Below, piece after piece: positions 1 to 6,524 of a DNA stretch of 10,971 bases. The notes below the pieces were generated by a model, which was not told where the DNA came from, made no database searches, and saw only the letters and a list, made by a program, of their open reading frames with translations. Position numbers and translations under genes: made by a program. Where the stretch lies: NCBI GenBank assembly GCA_964407425.1, contig CAYOVN010000122.1, forward strand, positions 1 to 10,971, written 5' to 3'. Each line of letters opens with the position of its first letter. Within the stretch, counting starts at the first letter, position 1. Source of the stretch: JABDNZ01 sp964407425. GTDB taxonomy: Bacteria > Gemmatimonadota > Gemmatimonadetes > Longimicrobiales > Gaopeijiaceae.

Positions 1-33
1 CTCCCGAGCCCCTCCCGAGCCCCTCCCGAGCCC
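1..33. repeat. 11-bp tandem repeat, three perfect copies
   Basis: The unit CTCCCGAGCCC occurs three times head to tail at 1-11, 12-22 and 23-33, and the array may continue left of the window. It lies in non-coding DNA beyond the terminator hairpin of dnaK. No long hairpin is formed within a unit. Its function is unknown; it could be a simple minisatellite made by slippage. Confidence 0.85.
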
Positions 34-72
34 CGCCTTGGGTATTCCCCGCCAAAAGGTTTTGACGCAGGA

Positions 73-105
73 GGGGTGGCCGACCGTTGTCCGGCCGACC
101 ACCCC
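73..105 (-). terminator. Terminator-like hairpin after dnaK
   Basis: On the minus strand the arms GGGGTGGTCGGCC and GGTCGGCCACCCC (plus-strand positions 93-105 and 73-85) pair over 13 positions, two of them G-U, around a 7-nt loop. On the plus strand the same arms have two mismatches, so the minus-strand RNA is the better folder. The hairpin begins 18 nt past the dnaK stop. No uninterrupted U tract follows, so it may act as an imperfect intrinsic terminator or as a 3'-end stabilising hairpin. Confidence 0.6.
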
Positions 106-123
106 AAACTGGAAAACAGTCGA

Positions 124-2070
124 TCAGCCTTCTTCGTCTACGATCTCGTAGTCGGCCTCCACGACCTCCTCGGCGTCGCCTGCCGCCTCATCGTCCCCTG
201 CGGTGGTGGGCTCTTCCCCTTCCTCCATGTCCGGCATTCCCTCTTCGGTTGTGCCGGATTCGGCGGCTTGGGCCTGGTACATCTCCTGGCCCGCAGCGCT
301 GAAGGCCTGCATCAGTTCATCCCTGGCCTGATTGATGATCCCTGTATCATCACCTTTCAGGGCGTCCTTGGCCTTCTCCACAGCTTCGTTCAAATGGTCC
401 CGGGTTCCATCGGAGACCTGGTCCCCCCACTCCCCGGAATCCTTTTCGACCTGGTAGACCAGGGAATCGAGCTGGTTCCTGGCCTCAACCTTGGCCCGCC
501 GCTCCTCGTCTTCGGAGGCGTGGGCTTCAGCGTCCTTCACCATCTTGTCGATCTCCGAATCCGAGAGCCCGCTGGAGGCCTCGATCCGGATCTTCTGCTC
601 TTTACTCGTTGCCCTGTCCTTCGCGGAAACGTGAAGGATTCCGTTGGCATCGATGTCGAAGGTGACCTCGACCTGGGGCATTCCCCTCGGTGCCGGCGGA
701 ATCCCCGTGAGCTGGAACTTGCCAATGGTCTTGTTGTCATTGGCCATCTTTCGCTCACCTTGAAGAACGTGGATCTCCACGGTGGTCTGATTGTCTTCAG
801 CGGTGGAGAAGACTTCGGCCTTCTTCGTTGGGATCGTGGTATTCCTCTCGATCAACGCCGTCATCACACCTCCCAGGGTCTCGATTCCCAGGGAAAGAGG
901 AGTGACGTCCAGAAGGAGAACATCCGTAACCTCACCGGACAGGACACCGCCCTGAATGGCGGCCCCAACGGCCACTACCTCGTCAGGGTTGACTCCCCTA
1001 TGAGGTTCTTTTTCGAAGAACTCTTTTACGATCTCCTGGACCTTGGGCATCCGTGTGGATCCGCCGACCAGAACAACTTCATCGATCTCTTTTTTGGAAA
1101 GGCCGGCATCCTTGAGAGCCTTCTCCATTGGAGGGATCAGGCGCTGCATTTCGCCGTCCACCAGTTGCTCGAACTTGGCCCGGGTGAGGGAATAGTTCAG
1201 GTGCTTTGGACCGTCCTGGGTGGCTGTGATGAAGGGAAGGTTGATGTCTGTCTGCATGGTGGAAGACAGTTCCATCTTGGCCTTCTCCGAGGCCTCCTTC
1301 AGGCGCTGCAGGGCCATGGCATCTTGGGAAAGATCAATCCCCTGGTCCTTTTTGAATTCGGCCGTGAGCCATTCGATGACCCGCTGATCGAGGTCGTCCC
1401 CGCCCAGGTGGGTGTCACCGTTGGTGGACTTCACCTCGAATACGCCCTCACCGAGTTCCAGGATGGAGATGTCATAGGTTCCTCCACCAAGGTCGAAGAC
1501 GGCGATCTTCTGGTCTTCCTTCTTCTCCAACCCGTAAGCCAGAGAGGCCGCCGTCGGCTCGTTGATGATCCTGAGTACCTCGAGGCCAGCGATCTTGCCC
1601 GCATCTTTGGTCGCCTGACGCTGGGCGTCGTTGAAATAGGCCGGAACGGTTACGACAGCCTGGGTCACGGTGCTTCCCAGGTAATCCTCGGCGGTCTGCT
1701 TCATCTTCTGCAGAATCATGGCCGAGATCTCGGGGGGGGTGTAGGTCTTCCCGGAGTTGGGGAGCTTCACCTGAACCCTGTCTTTTCCGTCAGCCGTAAC
1801 CTCGTAGGGGACCAACCTCTTCTCGTGGGTCACCTCGGAAGCCTTTCGACCCATGAACCGTTTGATAGAGAAGATGGTGTTTCGGGGGTTGGTAATGGCC
1901 TGCCGTCGGGCCACCTGACCCACCAGGCGCTCATTGTCCTTTGTAAAGGCCACCACGGAAGGAGTCGTACGGCCCCCCTCCGAGTTCGGGATGACGACGG
2001 GTTCGCCGCCTTCCATGACCGCCACCACCGAGTTGGTGGTTCCCAGGTCGATTCCGATCACTTTGCCCAT
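124..2070 (-). CDS. dnaK: Molecular chaperone DnaK (Hsp70)
   Basis: Cytosolic ATP-dependent chaperone that binds exposed hydrophobic peptides, normally driven by DnaJ and GrpE. The 648-residue length is normal for the family. The nucleotide-binding domain shows the IDLGTTNS phosphate loop at 7-14, Lys70 of the catalytic site, INEPTAASLAYG near 169-180, FDLGGGTYD at 192-200 with the phosphorylatable-type Thr198, and LVGGSTRMPK near 334-343. The hydrophobic linker VLLLD is at 384-388. The substrate-binding beta domain and helical lid follow, ending in an acidic tail that closes with DYEIVDEEG. The ATG at 2070 has a GAGGA ribosome site six bases upstream. The gene stands alone here: grpE, dnaJ and hrcA are absent on both sides, and no CIRCE inverted repeat is present upstream, so its heat regulation probably uses another mechanism. 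Identification is essentially certain. Confidence 0.98.
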   Translation of the reverse strand: MGKVIGIDLGTTNSVVAVMEGGEPVVIPNSEGGRTTPSVVAFTKDNERLVGQVARRQAITNPRNTIFSIKRFMGRKASEVTHEKRLVPYEVTADGKDRVQVKLPNSGKTYTPPEISAMILQKMKQTAEDYLGSTVTQAVVTVPAYFNDAQRQATKDAGKIAGLEVLRIINEPTAASLAYGLEKKEDQKIAVFDLGGGTYDISILELGEGVFEVKSTNGDTHLGGDDLDQRVIEWLTAEFKKDQGIDLSQDAMALQRLKEASEKAKMELSSTMQTDINLPFITATQDGPKHLNYSLTRAKFEQLVDGEMQRLIPPMEKALKDAGLSKKEIDEVVLVGGSTRMPKVQEIVKEFFEKEPHRGVNPDEVVAVGAAIQGGVLSGEVTDVLLLDVTPLSLGIETLGGVMTALIERNTTIPTKKAEVFSTAEDNQTTVEIHVLQGERKMANDNKTIGKFQLTGIPPAPRGMPQVEVTFDIDANGILHVSAKDRATSKEQKIRIEASSGLSDSEIDKMVKDAEAHASEDEERRAKVEARNQLDSLVYQVEKDSGEWGDQVSDGTRDHLNEAVEKAKDALKGDDTGIINQARDELMQAFSAAGQEMYQAQAAESGTTEEGMPDMEEGEEPTTAGDDEAAGDAEEVVEADYEIVDEEG

Positions 2071-2130
2071 AACTGTTCCTCGCTAGCTGGCTGAACGACA
2101 TTTTTTTGGCTGGCCCCGTTTCCGGAGCGG

Positions 2131-2157
2131 ATTATCAACGCCCACTGCAAAGAGCAA
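2131..2157 (-). promoter_or_regulatory. Candidate dnaK promoter
   Basis: Reading the minus strand, TTGCTC (plus 2152-2157) and GATAAT (plus 2131-2136) resemble sigma-70 -35 and -10 boxes, but the 15-bp spacer is short. A start near 2124 would give a leader of about 54 nt containing a run of seven A (2101-2107). I see no convincing sigma-32 or CIRCE element. Weak call from sequence alone. Confidence 0.25.
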
Positions 2158-2197
2158 CGTCTATGCCGGGGAATAGCGGGGTCCTCGAGGAGTTTTG

Positions 2198-2222
2198 CCG
2201 CCAAAATGGCGGGGAAATCCCC
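2198..2222. repeat. Nested, mutually exclusive inverted repeats between dnaK and the rhomboid gene
   Basis: CCGCC-AAAAT-GGCGG (2198-2212) overlaps a second palindrome GGGGAAATCCCC (2211-2222), so only one can form at a time. Both lie in the 306-bp divergent intergenic region, upstream of the candidate promoters on either side. They could be operator sites or chance GC-rich symmetry. The rest of 2071-2376 holds only the candidate promoters and ribosome sites. Confidence 0.45.
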
Positions 2223-2268
2223 TCTTCCAGCCGCTTTGGCAGGATCGGCTCCAGGGTCCGGGGTGGGA

Positions 2269-2297
2269 TTGGCAAAGGGGTGGAGGTTTAGTACAAG
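2269..2297 (+). promoter_or_regulatory. Candidate promoter of the rhomboid-CNT-PNP unit
   Basis: TTGGCA (2269-2274, five of six matches to TTGACA) and TACAAG (2292-2297, four of six to TATAAT) are separated by exactly 17 bp. Transcription would begin near 2304, giving a leader of about 70 nt before the rhomboid ATG at 2377. This is motif matching only. Confidence 0.35.
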
Positions 2298-2376
2298 GTG
2301 AGGGCAGGGCTCTGGACCGGGAGGGGGGCGAGCCTCTATCCTTTCCGGGGAACCCTGAACCCTTTTTGTCAGATCA

Positions 2377-3141
2377 ATGTTTCCTCTTCGCGACGACAAC
2401 CCCACCGAGATCTTTCCCATGGTCACCCTCCTTATCATGGGTGCCTGCGTGGGAGTGTGGGTTCTGGTTCAAGGGGCGGGGTTCTCAGAGCCGGCCCTTA
2501 TCTCTTCCATTTGTGCTTTGGGCGCCATCCCCGTGGAGATCACGGACCCCCTCGTGAACGTCGGGTCCATCCCAGGGGAGGCCCCTTGTGCTCTGGGAGG
2601 CTTGACCTGGCCGACCCTCGTGACCTCCATGTTCCTCCACGGGAGTTGGATGCATCTCATCGGTAACCTCTGGTTCCTTTGGATCTTCGGGAACAACGTC
2701 GAGGACTCCATGGGGCACGGAAGGTTCCTGGTTTTTTACCTCCTCACGGGAATAGCGGCCGCCGGGAGCCATATTGCCTTCGATCCTGGATCTGCACTCC
2801 CCATGGTCGGCGCCTCCGGAGCCATCAGTGCAATCATGGGGGCTTACCTGGTCCTTTATCCAAAGGCTCGGGTCCACACCCTCTTCTTTTTTATCATCTT
2901 CATCAAGGTCATTCCCCTCCCGGCCTGGGTCTTCCTCCTCTATTGGCTCCTGCTCCAACTGGCCTCCTCCGCATTGGAGTTCCCGGGTGGAGGAGGGGGG
3001 GTGGCTTTTTGGGCCCACATCGGTGGCTTCATCGCCGGTGTCGCCCTGGTGAAGCTCTTTCAGAACAGAGTCCTGGTCCGGGCTAAACGGTCTGGGATCA
3101 AGGTGGCCCGGGGAGACATCCCAGGAGGTGGGTGGTGGTGA
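2377..3141 (+). CDS. Rhomboid family intramembrane serine protease
   Basis: Polytopic inner-membrane serine protease that cleaves transmembrane substrates within the bilayer; the substrate here is unknown. The 254-residue protein has the rhomboid core: HGSWMHLIGN (88-97) with the conserved His and Asn97 of the oxyanion region, GASG (145-148) with nucleophile Ser147, and AHIGG (213-217) with catalytic His214. The serine-histidine dyad is intact, so an active enzyme is expected. Before the last catalytic helix lies a run of five glycines (204-208) encoded by a very G-rich stretch. The ATG at 2377 is the only in-frame start after a stop at 2356, and it gives the MFPLRDDNP opening common in this subfamily, yet no clear Shine-Dalgarno precedes it. 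Its end overlaps the start of the nucleoside transporter gene, which suggests translational coupling, though no functional link between the two is known. Confidence 0.93.
   Translation: MFPLRDDNPTEIFPMVTLLIMGACVGVWVLVQGAGFSEPALISSICALGAIPVEITDPLVNVGSIPGEAPCALGGLTWPTLVTSMFLHGSWMHLIGNLWFLWIFGNNVEDSMGHGRFLVFYLLTGIAAAGSHIAFDPGSALPMVGASGAISAIMGAYLVLYPKARVHTLFFFIIFIKVIPLPAWVFLLYWLLLQLASSALEFPGGGGGVAFWAHIGGFIAGVALVKLFQNRVLVRAKRSGIKVARGDIPGGGWW
3122..3131 (+). promoter_or_regulatory. Ribosome binding site with three possible GTG starts
   Basis: AGGAGG at 3123-3128 lies inside the end of the rhomboid gene and precedes three consecutive in-frame GTG codons at 3132, 3135 and 3138. Spacings are 3, 6 and 9 nt, so the second or third GTG is the more likely real start. 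The third would give the common GTGA four-base stop/start overlap with the rhomboid TGA at 3139-3141. Confidence 0.7.
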
Positions 3142-4649
3142 GGCGTCTTCCTCTTTTGGCCCTCTGGACTGTAGCGGCCTTCCTCATGGGGGCCGGCGCT
3201 CTGGCGGCTTCTTTGGAATCTCCCGCTACCGACTCCATCGCAGTGACGTCAGACGGTGGATCGGGAGTCGACACACCCCCTGGTCAGGAGGTAGGGCAGA
3301 TCAATCTCCGAGAGCAGGGGGAAGGGGGTCTCGACACGCCCCTCCTCCCTCGCCTTCGGTCCCTTCTGGGGATGATTCTTCTGGGAGCTCTGGCATGGGC
3401 CTTTTCCGTCGATCGATCGAACGTGGCCTGGCGGGTGATCCTCTGGGGAATAGGCCTTCAGTTGATCTTTGCGTTCTTCATTCTGAAGACCCCCATGGGC
3501 GCCGGCATCTTCGACTGGCTGAACACTGTGGTCGTGGCTCTTCTCGGGTTCACGGTGGAAGGAGCCCGCTTCATCTTCGGTGACCTGGTCTACAACAACG
3601 TTCCCATCGGTGTAGGGGAAGCCGCCAGCAACGCACCCATTCAGGAGGTTCCTGGCCAGGTTGCCCGAACCGGGGCTTCCTTCGCCTTCAATGTCCTCCC
3701 CACCATCATATTCTTCTCCGCCCTCATGACGGTTCTTTACCACGTGGGCATCATGCAGTGGGTGGTAAGGGGTGTCGCCTGGGTTATGCAGAGGACCCTG
3801 GGTACATCCGGGGCTGAGACTCTTTCAGCTGCCGGAAACATTTTTGTGGGGCAGACCGAAGCCCCGTTGATGATCAAACCCTTCCTCGAGGACATGACCA
3901 TGTCCGAACTCCATGCGGTCATGGCCGGGGGTTTCGCTACGGTGGCGGGTGGGGTTCTGGCGGTTTACGTGGGGATGCTCTTGGCCTATTTCCCCGACAT
4001 CGCAGGGCACCTCATCGCCGCCTCGGTGATGTCGGCTCCGGCGGCTTTGGTCATGGCCAAGCTCATGTATCCGGAGGACGGAGAGCCTGTTACAAAGGGC
4101 CAGACGAAGATCCAGATGGAAAGCCCCGACGTGAACGTGATCGACGCTGCGGCCCGGGGCGCAGGAGAGGGGCTGGGGCTGGCACTCAACGTAGGGGCCA
4201 TGCTCCTGGCGTTTATAGCCCTCATCGCCATGGCCAACGCACTCCTGGGATGGGGGGGGCAGTTGGTGGGGATCGAAGGGCTTTCATTCCAAGGAGTTCT
4301 GGGATGGATCCTGGCTCCCCTCGCATGGTTCATGGGTGTGCCATGGGTCGACGCAGCAACGGTTGGATCGTTGCTGGGCATGAAGACGGTGGTGAATGAA
4401 TTCGTCGCCTTTATGGAGCTTTCCTCCCTCCTCCAGCAAGTGGGCTCCCTCCAGCCCCGATCGGTCATCATTTCCATCTACGCTCTGTCGGGCTTCGCCA
4501 ACTTTTCATCCATCGCCATTCAGCTTGGTGGTATCGGTGGCTTGGCCCCGTCCAGGAGACAAGACCTCTCCCGGGTGGGTCTCAGGGCCATGGTCGCGGG
4601 CTCCCTGGCAGCGTTCATGACCGGTACCATTGCCGGGATGTTGTTGTGA
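3132..4649 (+). CDS. Concentrative nucleoside transporter (CNT/NupC family) with N-terminal extension
   Basis: Inner-membrane symporter that imports nucleosides using an ion gradient. Family marks are GNIFVGQTEAPL (235-246; Asn236, Gln241, Thr242, Glu243), MAGGFATVAGGVLA (264-277), NEFVAF (422-427, Glu423) and GFANFSSIAIQLGG (454-467, Asn457 and Ser460). By comparison with the Vibrio CNT structure these form the nucleoside and sodium sites, so sodium coupling is likely; the serine of the sodium site appears to be a Thr here. At 505 residues it is longer than the usual 400-425. The excess is an N-terminal segment: a signal-peptide-like stretch (about 1-27, RR then hydrophobic, ending ALAAS) and a polar linker to about 72, before the first core helix. 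The true start may be GTG 3135 or 3138. The gene overlaps the downstream phosphorylase by four bases (GTGA), forming a nucleoside import-and-cleavage pair. Confidence 0.93.
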   Translation: MVVRRLPLLALWTVAAFLMGAGALAASLESPATDSIAVTSDGGSGVDTPPGQEVGQINLREQGEGGLDTPLLPRLRSLLGMILLGALAWAFSVDRSNVAWRVILWGIGLQLIFAFFILKTPMGAGIFDWLNTVVVALLGFTVEGARFIFGDLVYNNVPIGVGEAASNAPIQEVPGQVARTGASFAFNVLPTIIFFSALMTVLYHVGIMQWVVRGVAWVMQRTLGTSGAETLSAAGNIFVGQTEAPLMIKPFLEDMTMSELHAVMAGGFATVAGGVLAVYVGMLLAYFPDIAGHLIAASVMSAPAALVMAKLMYPEDGEPVTKGQTKIQMESPDVNVIDAAARGAGEGLGLALNVGAMLLAFIALIAMANALLGWGGQLVGIEGLSFQGVLGWILAPLAWFMGVPWVDAATVGSLLGMKTVVNEFVAFMELSSLLQQVGSLQPRSVIISIYALSGFANFSSIAIQLGGIGGLAPSRRQDLSRVGLRAMVAGSLAAFMTGTIAGMLL

Positions 4650-5503
4650 CCGAATCAGAGTTCCCCATGGATCGGGCCATGAAGGTTCTCCGGGATCGCC
4701 TTCCGGAAACGCCGGAGGTCTTCCTTGTCCTCGGTTCCGGCCTCGGTGCCCTCGCCGGGGGAATCGACGGGGCGGTCAAGATCCCCTTCGGGGAGGTTCC
4801 GGGTTTTCCGGAACAAGGGGTGGAGGGTCACGCGGGCTATCTGATCGGAGGTCGGGTGGAGGGCCATCCCGTTCTCTTTCAGGCCGGCCGATTCCATCTA
4901 TATGAAGGATACGACCCGTCGGTGATTGTGGCGCCCGTCCGCTTGGCTGCCCGCCTGGGGGCGAAGATCATCATCGTCACGAACGCTGCTGGGAGCCTGG
5001 TTCCAGACCTGGTCCCAGGCTCGATTCTCCTCCTGACCGATCACATAAACCTCATGGCCAGGAATCCTCTTGCGGGCCAGGTCCAGCCGGACGAAGAGCG
5101 TTTTCCGGATATGAGTGCTCCCTTCGATGAGGCTCTCCAGGAGTTAGCGGCGGATCGGGCGGAAGCCATGGGGTTGGAGCTTCCCAGGGGAACCTACGTG
5201 GGAGTCTTGGGGCCCTGTTATGAAACCCCGGCGGAGGTTCGGTTCCTTCAAAAGACCGGCGCCCAGGCGGTAGGGATGTCCACTGTCCCTGAGGTGATTG
5301 CGGCCCGGGCCCTCGGCCTAAGGGTTCTGGCCTTCTCCCTGATCACCAACCTGGCGGCAGGTTTGGGGAACCCAATGGGGAACCCAATGGGGAACCCAAC
5401 CCTCCATCATGGCGAGGTCCTTGAGGTCGGGGCGGAGGCCGGCGGTCGCTTGAAAGAGCTGATACGCTCCGTGCTGGCCGGGCTCGACTCTACAAAAATC
5501 TAA
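4646..5503 (+). CDS. Purine nucleoside phosphorylase (trimeric type I)
   Basis: Cytosolic enzyme that splits inosine/guanosine-type purine nucleosides with phosphate, giving free base and ribose-1-phosphate for salvage. The 285-residue protein has LGSGLG (29-34, phosphate-site Ser31), GRFHLYEGY (81-89, His84), NAAGSL (113-118), GPCYETPAE (189-197, with Glu197 equivalent to the purine-binding Glu of human PNP), GMSTVPEV (210-217), ITN (233-235, Asn235) and His255 before GEVLE, matching the ribose-site His. Between Asn235 and His255 lies a triplicated GNPM/GNPM/GNPT segment (241-252) encoded by a 12-bp tandem repeat. The GTG start at 4646 overlaps the transporter stop as GTGA. The transporter very probably supplies the substrate. 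Gene symbols punA or deoD are both used in this family, so none is assigned. No clear terminator is seen in the 49 bp before the convergent thiD. Confidence 0.94.
   Translation: MTESEFPMDRAMKVLRDRLPETPEVFLVLGSGLGALAGGIDGAVKIPFGEVPGFPEQGVEGHAGYLIGGRVEGHPVLFQAGRFHLYEGYDPSVIVAPVRLAARLGAKIIIVTNAAGSLVPDLVPGSILLLTDHINLMARNPLAGQVQPDEERFPDMSAPFDEALQELAADRAEAMGLELPRGTYVGVLGPCYETPAEVRFLQKTGAQAVGMSTVPEVIAARALGLRVLAFSLITNLAAGLGNPMGNPMGNPTLHHGEVLEVGAEAGGRLKELIRSVLAGLDSTKI
5365..5400 (+). repeat. 12-bp in-frame tandem repeat inside the phosphorylase gene
   Basis: GGGGAACCCAAT at 5365-5376 and 5377-5388 is followed by GGGGAACCCAAC at 5389-5400. The three units are in frame and encode Gly-Asn-Pro-Met twice and Gly-Asn-Pro-Thr once. 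Gain or loss of one unit would change the protein by four residues without a frameshift. The near identity, including codon third positions, suggests recent slippage duplication. Confidence 0.97.
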
Positions 5504-5552
5504 AGGGGCTTTTCCGAAAGACGCACCAGCTACCCACTACCCGGACGAGGTC

Positions 5553-6377
5553 CTAAGAAAGGTCCATCCCCGGGAAGAAGACCGTTCCTGCAAAGTGATT
5601 GACAGGCCCATGCCCCTCTCCGAGGTCCGGGGCGATGGAAATGGCCCGGGCCACAAAATCCACCGCAAGATCCACCGCTTCCGCCAAGGGGAGTCCTCTG
5701 GCCAGCGCGGCCGCAGCGGCGGCAGAAAGGGTGCAACCGGTTCCATGGGTGTTGGAAGTGGGGATCCTTTTCCGACTCCAGGAGAGTTCTCGCGTACCAT
5801 CCCAGAACAGATCAACCGATTCATCACTATTCAGGTGGCCACCCTTTACGAGCGCAGCCCCGGCACCCATCTCCACCAAAGCTCTTGCTGCCTCGCCCAT
5901 ACTTGCCGGTTCCTGAACCTGAATCCCAGTCAGGATCCTTGCTTCATGGAGGTTCGGGGTGACCAGGGAGGCGAGGGGCAACAACGCTTCGGCCAGGGCT
6001 TTTTCGGCGTCTTCGTTCAGGAGCCGGTGGCCGCTGGTGGCCACCATGACGGGGTCCATCACGTAATTGTCGAGGCCATGTGCCCTGATGGCGTCGGCAA
6101 CGGTAGTCACCAGCTCGGATGTAGCAAGCATCCCGGATTTGAACCCGCCGGGACGGAGATCTCCCGCCACGGAATCGATTTGAGCCCTGACCACCTCGAT
6201 GGGGATGGGGTGGATGGCCTGGACTCCCAAGGTGTTCTGGGCCGTGACGGCGGTTATGGCGGTTGTTCCAAAAACGCCGAAGGCTTGAAACGTTTTGAGG
6301 TCGGCCTGGATTCCCGCGCCACCGCCGCTATCGGAACCGGCAATGGAGAGGGCGATAGGAAGAGGATTCGAAGTCAT
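5553..6377 (-). CDS. thiD: Hydroxymethylpyrimidine/phosphomethylpyrimidine kinase
   Basis: Ribokinase-fold enzyme of thiamine synthesis and salvage that phosphorylates 4-amino-5-hydroxymethyl-2-methylpyrimidine and then its monophosphate, giving HMP-PP for thiamine phosphate synthase. The 274-residue length is typical. Motifs are SIAGSDSGGGAGIQADLKT (11-29) for substrate binding, MDPVMVATSGHRLL (107-120), LVTPNLHEA (138-146), and SNTHGTGCTLSAA (208-220), which carries the anion-hole GTG and catalytic-position Cys215. GHGPVNHF (255-262) near the C-terminus is also characteristic. It is a lone minus-strand gene between two plus-strand units; no other thi gene is in the window. I looked for a TPP riboswitch in the leader and did not find one. 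The ATG at 6377 has only a weak AGGGA-like ribosome site. Confidence 0.96.
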   Translation of the reverse strand: MTSNPLPIALSIAGSDSGGGAGIQADLKTFQAFGVFGTTAITAVTAQNTLGVQAIHPIPIEVVRAQIDSVAGDLRPGGFKSGMLATSELVTTVADAIRAHGLDNYVMDPVMVATSGHRLLNEDAEKALAEALLPLASLVTPNLHEARILTGIQVQEPASMGEAARALVEMGAGAALVKGGHLNSDESVDLFWDGTRELSWSRKRIPTSNTHGTGCTLSAAAAAALARGLPLAEAVDLAVDFVARAISIAPDLGEGHGPVNHFAGTVFFPGMDLS

Positions 6378-6464
6378 GGGTCCCTGGACAGTCTAGGCCT
6401 GTATCGAAGCAAGGCTTTTCGTGAGCTTGTTTGCAACCAAGTATAGACTACCCTTCCCGGGTCG
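6378..6464. promoter_or_regulatory. Divergent spacer between thiD and the RNA methyltransferase, with candidate -10 boxes
   Basis: The AT-rich patch around 6438-6448 reads TATAGA on the plus strand (6442-6447) and TATACT on the minus strand (plus 6440-6445), so it could serve as a -10 box for both divergent genes. No good -35 box lies at 17 bp on either side. The remainder of the spacer shows no riboswitch or terminator that I recognise. Confidence 0.22.
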
Positions 6465-6521
6465 TCATCGGGAGGTCGGTTTTTCATCTGGAGGCCGGTT
6501 CATCATCAGGAGGCCCACGGA
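6465..6521 (+). repeat. Three degenerate 19-bp tandem units, each with a GGAGG-like core
   Basis: Units begin at 6465, 6484 and 6503, spaced exactly 19 bp. They read TCATCGGGAGGTCGGTTTT, TCATCTGGAGGCCGGTTCA and TCATCAGGAGGCCCACGGA. Units 1 and 2 match at 15 of 19 positions, units 2 and 3 at 13 of 19. The AGGAGG of the third unit (6508-6513) is the apparent ribosome site for the methyltransferase ATG at 6525, 11 nt away. The first two units place similar GGAGG cores upstream. This may be chance duplication or a leader with several ribosome landing sites or protein-binding sites. Confidence 0.75.
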
Positions 6522-6524
6522 TTC

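Noticed and set aside
76..2094. A 672-codon open frame on the plus strand opposite dnaK
   Set aside because: It mirrors dnaK codon for codon and has no recognisable domain. Long open antisense frames are a known by-product of codon use in GC-rich dnaK genes. The minus-strand frame has every Hsp70 motif.
5504..5552. Possible terminator between the phosphorylase and thiD genes
   Set aside because: Only a four-pair GGAC/GTCC hairpin is visible, too weak to call.
5595..6446. A 283-codon open frame opposite thiD
   Set aside because: It is the antisense shadow of thiD, whose motifs are unmistakable. Its translation shows no family features.
6378..6524. Possible TPP riboswitch in the thiD leader
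   Set aside because: I searched the minus-strand leader for the CUGAGA and ACCUGAU-type conserved blocks of the THI element and did not find them.
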